Shown one piece after another: positions 8,029 to 17,270 of a stretch of DNA of 64,000 bases. This stretch comes from Modicisalibacter radicis (GTDB taxonomy: Bacteria; Pseudomonadota; Gammaproteobacteria; Pseudomonadales; Halomonadaceae). The stretch is taken from assembly GCF_900961225.1 (NCBI RefSeq), contig NZ_CAAHFN010000087.1:62001-126000 (forward strand), read 5' to 3'. How positions within the stretch are numbered: position 1 is the stretch's first letter; each line of letters begins with the position of its first letter. Both the position numbers and the translations under genes were made by a program. The notes under the pieces are model-generated. The model did no database searches. It was given only the letters and a program-made list of their open reading frames with translations, and was not told where the DNA came from.

Positions 8029-8970
8029 ATGCACGATCTCAACGAACTGCACGCTTTCGTCTCGGTGATGGAATCCGGCAACCTGGGGCAGAGTGCCCGC
8101 CAGCTGGGCCTGGCCAAGTCGACCCTGAGTCGGCGTATCAGCCAGCTCGAGGCGCGGCTCGGCCAGCCGTTGCTGCGCCGTCAGGCCAACCGACTGATGC
8201 CCACCGAGGCGGGCACGGTCTATCACAACTACTGCCGGCAGATCCTGCACCTGGCGGATCAGAGTCAGCAGGCGCTGGACGATCTCAAGGAGGCGGTCAG
8301 CGGCGAACTGACGGTGCACGTGCACAGCGTCTTCATGCGCGGCTGGTTCTCGCGTCGGGTCGAGGAGTTCCTGGATGACTATCCCGGCGTGCGACTGACG
8401 CTGTGCACTCAACTGCAGGCGCCTTGCGATCCCGGCGAGAACGCCATCTGTCTATGGTTGGGTAGCGTCGTCGAATGTGGCTTGCGTCAGGAACGGCTGG
8501 GGCAGTTGCAGCGTGGTTTCTATGCCAATCCGGACTACCTGGCCCGGCATGGCACGCCGGGCCACCCCCGCGAGCTGGCCGGCCACGCCTGGGTCGACCT
8601 GCTTGGCGAGACCGCGGACGGCCTGACCCTGCAGCACGCGCGCGAGGGCGCCTACGAGATGACGCCGCTGCTGTCGCGCCTCAAGGTCGATCAGTACGTG
8701 CTGCAGATCGACGCCATCACCCGCTGCCAGGGGCTCGGCATTCTGCCCCGCTGGATGGCGACGCAGTACGCCCGGGCGCATCCGGGCACGCTTGTCCCCT
8801 GCCTCGAGGCGTGGTACCCGCCGGCAGTGCCGGTCACCCTGCTTTATCCCTTCGGCCGGCTGCCGCGCAAGACCACCCGCTTGCTCGAGCATCTGCGTCA
8901 GGCGGTGCCGTCGGCCTGGCGCGAGCACGCGCCGTCAGCCGAGGGGGCCGCCGCGCTGACGATGGCCTGA
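8029..8970 (+). CDS. LysR-family transcriptional regulator, divergent from the siderophore operon
   Basis: A 313-residue LysR-type regulator: an N-terminal winged helix-turn-helix (about residues 4-62, with SARQLGLAKSTLSRRISQLEARLGQPLLRR) and a C-terminal effector-binding domain. It is transcribed away from the TonB receptor with 283 bases between, and the Fur-like boxes lie in that gap. LysR proteins commonly control the divergent neighbour, so it may add ligand-dependent control to the iron operon; this is inference. The effector-domain sequence does not tell me the ligand. Confidence 0.88.
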   Translation: MHDLNELHAFVSVMESGNLGQSARQLGLAKSTLSRRISQLEARLGQPLLRRQANRLMPTEAGTVYHNYCRQILHLADQSQQALDDLKEAVSGELTVHVHSVFMRGWFSRRVEEFLDDYPGVRLTLCTQLQAPCDPGENAICLWLGSVVECGLRQERLGQLQRGFYANPDYLARHGTPGHPRELAGHAWVDLLGETADGLTLQHAREGAYEMTPLLSRLKVDQYVLQIDAITRCQGLGILPRWMATQYARAHPGTLVPCLEAWYPPAVPVTLLYPFGRLPRKTTRLLEHLRQAVPSAWREHAPSAEGAAALTMA

Positions 8971-8994
8971 GCCGTTCATGGCGCGCGGTCGGGC

Positions 8995-9558
8995 TCACTC
9001 GGCTGCGAGCAACCGTGCCTCGAGGGCGAAGACATGCGGGTCGTCGTGGCCGAGCTCCCGTAGCGCGGCGGCCAGGTTGAGCAGATAGTCGCGGTTGGCA
9101 CCGCTGGGGCCGCGGGCGGTGGCGATGCGCCGGGCCAGCGCCTCTTCCGACTCGGGCCCGGCAAAGGCGGCGTTGTCCTCGCGGGCGATATAGACCAGCC
9201 CTTCGTGACGACCGCCGTCGTCGAAGTAGAGCTCGGTGACGACCCGCAGGTAGCCGTTCTTCTCGCGTTCGTCGAGGGGCTGGAGGGTTCGCGGTGTGAT
9301 GCGGTAGGCCATGCCGTGGCAGGCCGCCCCCGGCGCTTGAACCAGGGTGGCCACCCGGCCGGGATCCTCGGGTGTGCCGCGATGATCGTGGGAGGCCTGC
9401 CAGAAGCGCCGGGCCCAGCCGACGATGTGCGCAGGGCGACGTTCCAGGTAGTCGAAGCCGGCCTTCCAGATCAGCGAGCCGTAGCCGAACAGCCACAGCG
9501 AGTCATGGCCGTCGAAGTGGGTCATCTGCTGGTTGAGCGTGGTGGTATCGAAAGACAT
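8995..9558 (-). CDS. chaC: ChaC-like gamma-glutamylcyclotransferase
   Basis: Probably degrades glutathione to 5-oxoproline and Cys-Gly in the cytoplasm, as known for the ChaC family. The 187-residue protein has the family signature YGSLIWK near residue 27, RRFWQASHDHRGTPEDPGRVATL, and REKNGY with the glutamate expected to act as general base. The length fits the family. An internal start at 9525 (MTHFDG) would still keep the YGSLIW motif, and neither start has a strong ribosome site. It converges with the LysR gene at 8970 with 24 bases between. Confidence 0.9.
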   Translation of the reverse strand: MSFDTTTLNQQMTHFDGHDSLWLFGYGSLIWKAGFDYLERRPAHIVGWARRFWQASHDHRGTPEDPGRVATLVQAPGAACHGMAYRITPRTLQPLDEREKNGYLRVVTELYFDDGGRHEGLVYIAREDNAAFAGPESEEALARRIATARGPSGANRDYLLNLAAALRELGHDDPHVFALEARLLAAE

Positions 9559-9770
9559 GCGCTGCGCGGGATCCGGGAATCATGAACGAGTTCCCACTCT
9601 GCGGCAGCCTGCCGGGCGGGGCAAGCGAGCCGAGCGTTAAATCGGGCGTGACCGGGCGCCGTGTAATTGCGGCTTTGTTACATTAGGATATTTGGTTTCT
9701 GGCGTTTTAATCGATGTCGAGTCGTCCCGACGTCATGAAGATCGCCGTCACTCCTCCATGGACAGCTTGC

Positions 9771-10568
9771 ATGGCCGCATCGATACTCGATCGACACAGC
9801 GTGACCGTCACCGGGCAGGGCGAGCGAACACTGCTGTTGCTGCATGGCTTCGGTTGCGATCAGCGAGTCTGGGCGCCGTTGGTCCGTGCCTTCGAAGCCG
9901 ACTGGCGGGTGGTACGTTACGATCAGGCCGGCTGTGGCCGTGCCCTCAAGTCCGCCTACCGCCGGGACCGTTACGCCACCCTGCAGGGCTACGCCGGGGA
10001 TCTGCTGGCGATCTGCGAGGCACTCGGGGATCGAGCGGTAACCGTGGTAGGCCATTCGATCAGCGGCATCATCGCCATGCTGGCGGCTATCGAGGCGCCG
10101 CAGCGTTTCCAGCAACTGGTGATGCTCTGCGCCTCCAGCCGCTATCTCGACGATCCGCCCGATTATCAGGGTGGCTTCGACGAGGCCCAACTGGGCGAAC
10201 TGCTGACGATGATGGAGCAGAACTACTTCGCCTGGGCGGGCTCGATGGCGGCCGAGGTCATCGGGCCACAGTCCAGGAATGCCGCGGAGCGGCATCTGCG
10301 CAACCAGTTCCTGGCCAGCGATGCGCGTATTGCCCGTCAGTTCGCCGAGGTCACCTTCTACAGCGACACCCGTGCCGCGCTGCCGCAGCTGACGACCCCC
10401 ACGCTGGTGATGCACACTGAAGAGGATGCCGTGGTACCGCAGCAGGCTGCCGAGTACCTGCACGCCAACATCCCTGACTCCCGCCTCGAATGGTTGCCGT
10501 GCCGCGGTCATTATCCGCACATGAGCGCCCCGGGACTGCTGGTCGAGCGGTTGCGGACTCTTCTATAG
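9771..10568 (+). CDS. RsbQ-like alpha/beta hydrolase
   Basis: A 265-residue alpha/beta hydrolase very like Bacillus RsbQ, which works with the PAS-phosphatase RsbP in energy-stress sensing. From the ATG at 9771 the presumed catalytic triad falls at Ser96 (GHSISG), Asp219 (EEDAVVP) and His247 (RGHYPHMS), the same numbering as in RsbQ. Other shared stretches are FGCDQRVW, RYATLQGYAGD, DPPDYQGGF and FYSDTRAALPQL. An upstream in-frame ATG at 9714 would add 19 residues with no family match and break the alignment, so 9771 is preferred. No RsbP, PAS or GGDEF partner gene is adjacent. The substrate is unknown. Confidence 0.85.
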   Translation: MAASILDRHSVTVTGQGERTLLLLHGFGCDQRVWAPLVRAFEADWRVVRYDQAGCGRALKSAYRRDRYATLQGYAGDLLAICEALGDRAVTVVGHSISGIIAMLAAIEAPQRFQQLVMLCASSRYLDDPPDYQGGFDEAQLGELLTMMEQNYFAWAGSMAAEVIGPQSRNAAERHLRNQFLASDARIARQFAEVTFYSDTRAALPQLTTPTLVMHTEEDAVVPQQAAEYLHANIPDSRLEWLPCRGHYPHMSAPGLLVERLRTLL

Positions 10569-10611
10569 CAGGCCATCCACGGCGTGAAAGGAGTCGACGT
10601 GGCGTTGGCGC

Positions 10612-11538
10612 TCAGAGGATCGCCGGCAGCTCGATCTCGTCGCTGCGCCGGACGCCCTCGGTCATCTGCTGGCAAAGCCGCAGGAACTCGCGCATGCCGG
10701 TGCTCAGGTATTTATGGCGATGCCAGATGAAGGCGAACTGGCGCTTGAGGTCGAGTTGCGGGGTGGCGATGGGCACCAGGCTGCCGCGGCGGAAGGCGTC
10801 GCGCAGCGCCAGGTGCGAGACGCAGCCGATGCCCAGGCCGGATTCGACGGCACGCTTGATGCCCTCGGTATGTTCGAGCTCGAGCAGGATGTTGAAGCGC
10901 CCGCGCCGATGACGGGTGGCATGCTCCAGGGTCAGTCGGGTGCCCGAGCCCTGCTCGCGCATGATCCAGGCCTCGCGCAGCAGCTGCTCGAGCGAGACGT
11001 CGGCGGCACCGGCCAGGGGGTGACGCGGCGAACAGAACACCGTCAGCTCGTCCTCGACCCAGGGCTGCAGGACCACGTCCGCATGCTGGCAATCGCCCTC
11101 GATCAACCCCAGGTCGAGTTCGTGCTGGACGATGCGCTCGATGATCGAGGCCGTGTTGCGTACCTGCAGGCGCACCCGGCTGCCCGGGTGACGCTGCATG
11201 AAATCGCTGATCAGCAGGGTCGCCAGGTAGTTGCCGATGGTCAGCGTGGCGCCGACATCGAGCGAGCCGACGCCGCGCTGACCACGCAGCAGTTCCTCGA
11301 TCTCTTCGCCGCGGTCGAGTAGTGCGACCGCCTTGGGCAGCAGTTGAAAGCCCAGCGCATTGAGCTTGAGGCGCTTGCCGATACGGTCGAGCAGCTGGCA
11401 GTCGAACTGGCGTTCGAGTTCGGCGAGGGCAGTGCTGGCGGCGGACTGCGAGAGCGCCAGTTCGCGGGCGGCGCGCGATACGCTCTGGTGCTGGGCGACG
11501 GCGACGAAGACTTCGAGCTGGCGCAGGGTGTAACGCAT
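10612..11538 (-). CDS. finR: LysR-family regulator of ferredoxin-NADP reductase (FinR-like)
   Basis: A 308-residue LysR regulator with an N-terminal helix-turn-helix (SVSRAARELALSQSAASTALAELERQF, about residues 19-45) and a LysR substrate domain. It is divergently transcribed from fpr with 146 bases between. In Pseudomonas the LysR protein FinR is encoded in this same arrangement and activates fprA under superoxide or redox stress, which supports the name by context. The divergent gap carries inverted repeats suited to a LysR operator. The function is inferred from family and position. Confidence 0.82.
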   Translation of the reverse strand: MRYTLRQLEVFVAVAQHQSVSRAARELALSQSAASTALAELERQFDCQLLDRIGKRLKLNALGFQLLPKAVALLDRGEEIEELLRGQRGVGSLDVGATLTIGNYLATLLISDFMQRHPGSRVRLQVRNTASIIERIVQHELDLGLIEGDCQHADVVLQPWVEDELTVFCSPRHPLAGAADVSLEQLLREAWIMREQGSGTRLTLEHATRHRRGRFNILLELEHTEGIKRAVESGLGIGCVSHLALRDAFRRGSLVPIATPQLDLKRQFAFIWHRHKYLSTGMREFLRLCQQMTEGVRRSDEIELPAIL

Positions 11539-11553
11539 AAGGACCCCGAAACG

Positions 11554-11593
11554 TTGTCTATATCAATATTGCCGATAAGCGTTATCCAGACAA
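11554..11593. promoter_or_regulatory. Inverted repeats in the finR/fpr divergent promoter
   Basis: Between the divergent genes there is a perfect inverted repeat GATAA-GCG-TTATC (11574-11586) and an outer pair TTGTCT (11554-11559) / AGACAA (11588-11593). The inner palindrome has the size and T-N11-A-like spacing of LysR sites. The likely role is FinR binding for auto-control and fpr activation. Confidence 0.5.
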
Positions 11594-11684
11594 CCCATTT
11601 AACAGATATTCATGGTCAGCTTAGAATGTACGTAACGAAATTACCTGGCTTTTATGCTTTTATGGAATATTCTTGGAGGCTTTG

Positions 11685-12461
11685 ATGAGCAAGTTTGCCC
11701 TGGAAGAAGTGCTGAGTGTCCATCACTGGAACGATACTCTGTTCAGCTTCCGTACCACGCGCGAACGCAGCCTGCGCTTCAAGAACGGGCAATTCGTGAT
11801 GATCGGCCTGGAAGTCGCCGGCAAGCCGCTGATGCGTGCCTACTCCATCGCCAGCCCCAACTACGAGGATCACCTCGAGTTCTTCAGCATCAAGGTGCCC
11901 GACGGCCCGCTGACCTCGCGCCTGCAGCACCTCGAGGTGGGCGATCAGATCATGGTCAGCCGCAAGCCGACCGGAACGCTGGTCACCGACGACCTGTTGC
12001 CGGGTCGCAACCTTTACCTGCTTTCCACCGGTACCGGCCTGGCGCCGTTCCTGAGCCTGATCCAGGACCCGGAGGCGTACGAGCGCTTTGACAAGATCGT
12101 GCTGGTCCATGGCGTGCGCACCGTCAGCGAGCTTGCCTACGCGGATTTCATCGGCCAGGAGCTGCCGGCGCATGAGTACCTGGGCGAGGAGATCAGCGAG
12201 AAGCTGGTCTACTACCCCACGGTGACGCGCGAGGAGTTCCACACCATGGGTCGCCTGACCGACCATATCCGCAGTGGCAAGCTCGCCGAGGACACCGGCC
12301 TGCCGCCGCTCGACCCCAAGCAGGACCGGGCGATGATCTGCGGCAGTCCGGCCATGCTCGACGAAAGCAGCGCGCTGCTCGACGACCTGGGGTTCAAGAT
12401 CTCGCCGCGCATGGGCGAGCCGGGGGACTATGTGATCGAGCGAGCGTTCGTGGAAAAATAG
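11685..12461 (+). CDS. fpr: Ferredoxin/flavodoxin-NADP(+) reductase
   Basis: Transfers electrons between NADPH and ferredoxin or flavodoxin through FAD; cytoplasmic. The 258-residue protein has the FAD-binding motif RAYSIASPNYEDHLEFFSIKV, the NADP-binding loop LLSTGTGLAPFLSLIQDP, and the C-terminal YVIERAFVEK typical of the bacterial FprA group. The start at 11685 is fixed by a GGAGG ribosome site 5-6 bases upstream; an ATG 12 bases earlier lacks one. It is divergent from finR and is followed by repeats and a strong terminator. Confidence 0.95.
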   Translation: MSKFALEEVLSVHHWNDTLFSFRTTRERSLRFKNGQFVMIGLEVAGKPLMRAYSIASPNYEDHLEFFSIKVPDGPLTSRLQHLEVGDQIMVSRKPTGTLVTDDLLPGRNLYLLSTGTGLAPFLSLIQDPEAYERFDKIVLVHGVRTVSELAYADFIGQELPAHEYLGEEISEKLVYYPTVTREEFHTMGRLTDHIRSGKLAEDTGLPPLDPKQDRAMICGSPAMLDESSALLDDLGFKISPRMGEPGDYVIERAFVEK

Positions 12462-12463
12462 CA

Positions 12464-12484
12464 GCTATAAGCTATAAGCTATAA
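12464..12484. repeat. Short heptamer array (GCTATAA)x3
   Basis: Three perfect tandem copies of GCTATAA begin two bases after the fpr stop codon and end just before the terminator stem at 12488. The unit shares the GCT core with the larger heptamer arrays in this window. Confidence 0.9.
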
Positions 12485-12487
12485 GAA

Positions 12488-12527
12488 AGAGAACCCCATC
12501 GGCTTTACCGATGGGGTTCTCTTTTTC
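12488..12527. terminator. Strong terminator between fpr and glnK
   Basis: A 15-bp perfect stem, AGAGAACCCCATCGG (12488-12502) against CCGATGGGGTTCTCT (12508-12522), with a 5-base loop, then TTTT on the plus strand. The minus strand also has a T-rich tail after it, so it can serve both fpr and the convergent glnK. Confidence 0.92.
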
Positions 12528-12548
12528 TGCTGGTTCAATAAGCTCTGC

Positions 12549-12675
<127 letters not shown>

Positions 12676-12676
12676 C

Positions 12677-13057
<381 letters not shown>

Positions 13058-13125
13058 CTAGCGGGCGTCGCGGCCCCGGGTTGCGTCGGTTATGTTGCTA
13101 TCAAGCATACACCGCTCGCTATAGG

Positions 13126-13152
13126 AATAAAAAAGACCCCCCGAAGGGGGCC
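13126..13152 (-). terminator. Terminator after amtB
   Basis: On the minus strand a five-base-pair C/G stem with a TTCG tetraloop (13138-13150) is followed by six Ts (13129-13134). It separates amtB from the downstream P-II gene. Confidence 0.88.
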
Positions 13153-13186
13153 AGGGGAGCACGCCAGCTCACTCGTTGCGCCAGGG

Positions 13187-14434
13187 CTACTTGTTGCTGC
13201 CGCCGGCGGTAAACTCGGGGTAGGCCTCGAGGCCACATTCGGCCAGGTCGACGCCTTCGTATTCTTCCTCTTCGGTCACCCGCACGCCCATGATCGCCTT
13301 GATGATCAGCCATACGATCAGGCTGGCGATGAAGACCCAGGCGAAGATGCCGATCACGCCGATCAGCTGCGCGCCGAAGGAGGCATCGCCGTTGCTGATG
13401 GGGACGACCATCACGCCCCAGATGCCGACCACGCCGTGGGCCGAGATGGCACCCACCGGATCGTCGATCTTGAGCTTGTCGAGGGTGACGATCGAGGCCA
13501 CGACCAGCAGGCCGCCGATGGCGCCGATCACGGTGGCACCCAGGCCGGTCGGCGACAGCGGATCGGCGGTGATCGACACCAGGCCGGCGATCGCGCCGTT
13601 GAGCGCCATGGTCAGGTCGGCCTTGCGGAACCAGATCTTGGCCAGGATCAGCGCGGCGATGACGCCGCCGGCGGCGGCCGCATTGGTGTTGAGCAGTACC
13701 TGGGCCATGTTGTTGGCCGAGGCGACGTCGGAGACCTTCAGCTCGGAGCCGCCGTTGAAGCCGAACCAGCCCATCCACAGGATGAAGGTACCGAGCGCGG
13801 CCAGTGGCATGTTGGCGCCGGGAATCGCATAGATCGCCCCGTTCTTGCCGTACTTGCCCTTGCGCGGGCCGAGCACCAGCACGCCGGCCAGGGCGGCGGC
13901 GGCGCCGGCCAGGTGAACGATGCCGGAGCCGGCGTAATCGGAATAGCCCAGCTCGGAGAGCCAGCCGCCGCCCCAGGTCCAGTAACCTTCCACCGGATAG
14001 ATGATCGCGGTCATCACCACGGCGAAGGCCAGGAAGGCCCACAGCTTCATGCGCTCGGCGACGGCGCCCGAGACGATGGACATGGCGGTCGCCACGAACA
14101 CCACCTGGAAGAAGAAGTCGGCGCGCGCCGAATAGTAGGGTGCGTCATCGCCGCCGTTGAGGACCGCGTCGACGCTGTTTTCGCTGCCCAGCAGGAAGCC
14201 GAGGTTGGGCAAAAAGCCGCCGGCGCTGCTCGAGTACATGATGTAGTAACCGACCACCAGATACATGGTGCAGGCGATGGCGAACAGAACGACGTTCTTG
14301 GTCAGTATTTCCGCAGTGTTCTTCGAGCGTACCAGTCCTGCTTCCAGCATGGCGAAACCGGCGGCCATCCACATGACCAGCACGCCGCAGATGAGGAAGT
14401 AGAATGTGTCGAGCGCGTAATTGAGCTCTGTCAT
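13187..14434 (-). CDS. amtB: Ammonium transporter AmtB
   Basis: The inner-membrane ammonium channel, 415 residues with about eleven hydrophobic helices. The pore histidines expected in the family are present in GSGIVHLAG (about residue 173) and SAHGVVGIWG (about 331), along with the family stretch MAAGFAMLEAGLVRSKNTAEIL near the N-terminus. The C-terminal tail (EEEEYEGVDLAECGLEAYPEF) matches the region known to contact GlnK. Ribosome site TAGGAG precedes the ATG. It lies 25 bases downstream of glnK (14460-14798), the standard glnK-amtB order; a second P-II gene follows. Confidence 0.96.
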   Translation of the reverse strand: MTELNYALDTFYFLICGVLVMWMAAGFAMLEAGLVRSKNTAEILTKNVVLFAIACTMYLVVGYYIMYSSSAGGFLPNLGFLLGSENSVDAVLNGGDDAPYYSARADFFFQVVFVATAMSIVSGAVAERMKLWAFLAFAVVMTAIIYPVEGYWTWGGGWLSELGYSDYAGSGIVHLAGAAAALAGVLVLGPRKGKYGKNGAIYAIPGANMPLAALGTFILWMGWFGFNGGSELKVSDVASANNMAQVLLNTNAAAAGGVIAALILAKIWFRKADLTMALNGAIAGLVSITADPLSPTGLGATVIGAIGGLLVVASIVTLDKLKIDDPVGAISAHGVVGIWGVMVVPISNGDASFGAQLIGVIGIFAWVFIASLIVWLIIKAIMGVRVTEEEEYEGVDLAECGLEAYPEFTAGGSNK

Positions 14435-14459
14435 AGTTATAATCTCCTAAGTCCGCGCC

Positions 14460-14834
<375 letters not shown>

Positions 14835-14838
14835 CTAA

Positions 14839-14853
14839 GCGCGAGTCATGCCA
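14839..14853 (-). promoter_or_regulatory. Sigma-54 (RpoN) promoter candidate for glnK-amtB
   Basis: On the minus strand TGGCATGACTCGCGC has the invariant GG (14851-14852) and GC (14839-14840) of a -24/-12 element with the correct ten bases between. The -24 box matches TGGCAC in five of six. It lies about 40 bases before the glnK start. Confidence 0.6.
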
Positions 14854-14939
14854 GCTGAAATTTTCTTCATTGATTTCAATGGGGTGGGATGTTTCAGGGG
14901 GTGAGCCATGGCGGGCCGCCACGTCATGCCCCGGGGCGA

Positions 14940-14956
14940 GTCACCCTTTTGGTGCG
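14940..14956. promoter_or_regulatory. NtrC-like enhancer site
   Basis: The palindrome GTCACC-N5-GGTGCG matches the NtrC consensus TGCACC-N5-GGTGCA at 9 of 12 defined positions. It lies about 100 bases upstream of the sigma-54 element, the distance expected for an enhancer-binding activator. Confidence 0.5.
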
Positions 14957-15044
14957 CGGTGGTCGTGCCGATGCATCATAACGGGGCATGCGTTGTCGAA
15001 TTGCCTTGCGTATGCTGAAGACCATCTCAACAAGGAGTGGGCCG

Positions 15045-15398
15045 ATGATCACCAACGAACGGATCAGCCGCCTCGCCCAGCAACTGGGCGAGCGCCTTCA
15101 GGATGCTTCTCACGCGCCCGAGGAGATCCAGCGCAACGTGCACAACGTGATGCGTGGCGCCTTCGATCGCATGGAGCTGGTGACCCGCGAGGACTTCGAT
15201 ATCCTGATGGATGTTCTCCAGCGCACCCGGGCGCGGGTCGAGTCGCTGGAAAAGCAGGTCGCCGCGCTCGAGGCCAGCCTCGACGACGACGCCGGAGCGC
15301 CGGGCTCGCCGGCCATGCTTGCCGCCGACACGGCAGCACCCCCCGAGGATACGCCGCCTCGCGAAGATCGTGACGCCTCGTCGTCCAAGCCGACCTAG
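15045..15398 (+). CDS. ubiK: Ubiquinone biosynthesis accessory factor UbiK (BMFP domain)
   Basis: A 117-residue protein of the YqiC/UbiK family, which in Escherichia coli supports aerobic ubiquinone assembly with UbiJ. The N-terminal half is helical (NERISRLAQQLGERL). The C-terminal part has the BMFP pattern VTREDFDILMDVLQRTRARVESLEKQVAALEA, a trimeric coiled-coil segment. An acidic, Ala/Pro-rich tail of about 35 residues extends beyond it. The ATG at 15045 has an AAGGAG site 8 bases upstream; the 19 in-frame residues before it are not conserved. It precedes comM. Confidence 0.92.
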   Translation: MITNERISRLAQQLGERLQDASHAPEEIQRNVHNVMRGAFDRMELVTREDFDILMDVLQRTRARVESLEKQVAALEASLDDDAGAPGSPAMLAADTAAPPEDTPPREDRDASSSKPT

Positions 15399-15454
15399 GC
15401 GTCCCTGGGGCGAGTCGAGGCTTGCAGTTCCCGCGCCGATCTGTATCACTGGGC

Positions 15455-15470
15455 CTGTATCGATAAACAG
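15455..15470. promoter_or_regulatory. LexA-box-like palindrome upstream of comM
   Basis: CTGTATCGATAAACAG fits the LexA core CTGT-N8-ACAG exactly and lies 85 bases before the comM start in the gap after ubiK. A match of eight fixed bases is expected about once by chance in a window this long, so it is suggestive only. Confidence 0.35.
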
Positions 15471-15554
15471 CCACGGGGCGAGGGTCGACGCCAGGTCCTT
15501 GAAGAATCGGTGGCATCCGACTTCGCTTGAGCAACCGTCGGGCAAGGAGCGGCC

Positions 15555-17090
15555 ATGGCATTAGCCATCATCACCACGCGTGCGGGACTGGGGCTGGATG
15601 CGCCGGAAGTCCTGGTCGAGGTCCACCTGTCCAACGGCCTGCCGGGCATGACCCTGGTCGGCCTGCCGGAAACCGCGGTTCGCGAAAGCCGCGAGCGGGT
15701 GCGCAGCGCGCTGGTCAATGCCGGCTTCGAATTTCCTACCACCCGGCGTATCACCATCAACCTGGCACCGGCCGACCTGCCCAAGGAGGGCGGGCGCTTC
15801 GACCTGCCCATTGCACTGGGCATCCTGGTGGCCTCCGAGCAGATTCCGGCCGCCGCGCTCGAGGGACTGGAGTGTCTCGGCGAGCTGGCCCTCGACGGCC
15901 GGCTGCGCCCGGTTACCGGCGTGCTTCCGGCGGCACTGGCGGTCAAGGCGCAGGGGCGCGGCCTGCTGCTCGCGGCGGGCAACGCCGACGAAGCCGCGCT
16001 GGCCGGCGACCTGAAGGTCCTGCCCGCCGAGCACCTGTCCCGGGTCGTCGCCCACCTGCTGGGCCAGTCCCCCATCGAGCCGCACCGGGTCACGCCCCCC
16101 GCGCTTCCCGAACAACCGCTGGCCGACCTGGCCGACGTGCGTGGCCAGTATCAGGCGCGGCGTGCCCTTGAAGTCGCGGCGGCGGGAGGCCACAACCTGC
16201 TTTTTTCCGGCCCGCCGGGGACCGGCAAGACCATGCTCGCCAGCCGCCTGCCGGGGATCCTGCCGCCGCTGTCGTCCGACGAGGCGCTCCAGGTCGCGGC
16301 GATCCGCTCGGTGTGCGGGCTCGACCTGCTCGGCCACTGGGGCGAGCGGCCGTTTCGCTCGCCGCATCACACCGCCAGCGGCGTGGCGCTGGTCGGCGGC
16401 GGCTCGCGGCCGCGTCCCGGGGAGATCTCGCTGGCCCACCAGGGGGTGCTGTTTCTCGACGAGCTTCCGCAATTCGATCGCAGCGTGCTCGAGGTGATGC
16501 GCGAGCCGCTGGAGTCGGGGCAGATCCATATCGCCCGGGCCAGCCAGCAGCGCAGCTTTCCGGCCAGCTTCCAGCTGGTCGCGGCGATGAACCCTTGCCC
16601 GTGCGGTCACCTGGGCGATCCGCGCCAGACCTGCGTATGTACCCCGGCCCAGATACAGCGCTACCAGGGGCGACTTTCCGGCCCGCTGCTCGACCGTATC
16701 GACCTGCAGGTCGAAGTGCCGGCGATCCCGCCCGACCAGCTCACCGCCGATACCCGCGGCGAAAGCTCCTCGCGCGTCCGCGAGCGGGTACTGGCGGCCC
16801 GTGAGCGGCAACGCACGCGCGGCTTTCTCAATGCGCGCCTGCCGGGCCCCGAGCTCGAGGCGGCCTGTGCGCTGGACGGCGCGGAGCGCGCCTGGCTGGC
16901 CGACGTCCTGACCCGGCTCAAGCTATCGGCGCGGGCCTATCATCGCGTGCTGCGGGTGGCGCTGACGCTGGCCGACCTGGCCGGCGAGCCGCACCCGGGG
17001 CGCAGTCAACTGCTCGAGGCGATCGGCTACCGTCAGCTCGACCGCCTGCGTAGCGGACAGGATCGGCCCGCCACGGCGGGCAGCCCGTAA
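15555..17090 (+). CDS. comM: ComM/YifB-family Mg-chelatase-like AAA+ ATPase
   Basis: ComM is a hexameric branch-migration helicase that promotes recombination of imported DNA in naturally transformable bacteria. The 511-residue protein has an N-terminal Lon-substrate-like domain (GLDAPEVLVEVHLSNGLPGMTLVGLPETAVRES), Walker A GPPGTGKT (about 219-226), Walker B VLFLDEL (about 298) and a cysteine cluster in MNPCPCGHLGDPRQTCVC. The C-terminal helical domain is intact. An AAGGAG ribosome site precedes the ATG. A LexA-like box lies 85 bases upstream. No competence pilus genes are in the window. Confidence 0.95.
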   Translation: MALAIITTRAGLGLDAPEVLVEVHLSNGLPGMTLVGLPETAVRESRERVRSALVNAGFEFPTTRRITINLAPADLPKEGGRFDLPIALGILVASEQIPAAALEGLECLGELALDGRLRPVTGVLPAALAVKAQGRGLLLAAGNADEAALAGDLKVLPAEHLSRVVAHLLGQSPIEPHRVTPPALPEQPLADLADVRGQYQARRALEVAAAGGHNLLFSGPPGTGKTMLASRLPGILPPLSSDEALQVAAIRSVCGLDLLGHWGERPFRSPHHTASGVALVGGGSRPRPGEISLAHQGVLFLDELPQFDRSVLEVMREPLESGQIHIARASQQRSFPASFQLVAAMNPCPCGHLGDPRQTCVCTPAQIQRYQGRLSGPLLDRIDLQVEVPAIPPDQLTADTRGESSSRVRERVLAARERQRTRGFLNARLPGPELEAACALDGAERAWLADVLTRLKLSARAYHRVLRVALTLADLAGEPHPGRSQLLEAIGYRQLDRLRSGQDRPATAGSP

Positions 17091-17270
17091 CATCGGCGAC
17101 GCGCCGACACGACACACGAGGGCCGATGCGGCCCTTCTGCCATTGCGGACTGTCGCCATTCCACTTCTGGAACGACAGCCACGGCCATGCCAAGGAGGCT
17201 TGATGCGCAAAGGATGCGGGACTCGATCAGCGGCGAACACGACGCCGGCCGACAGTGACGGGCGGGCCGG

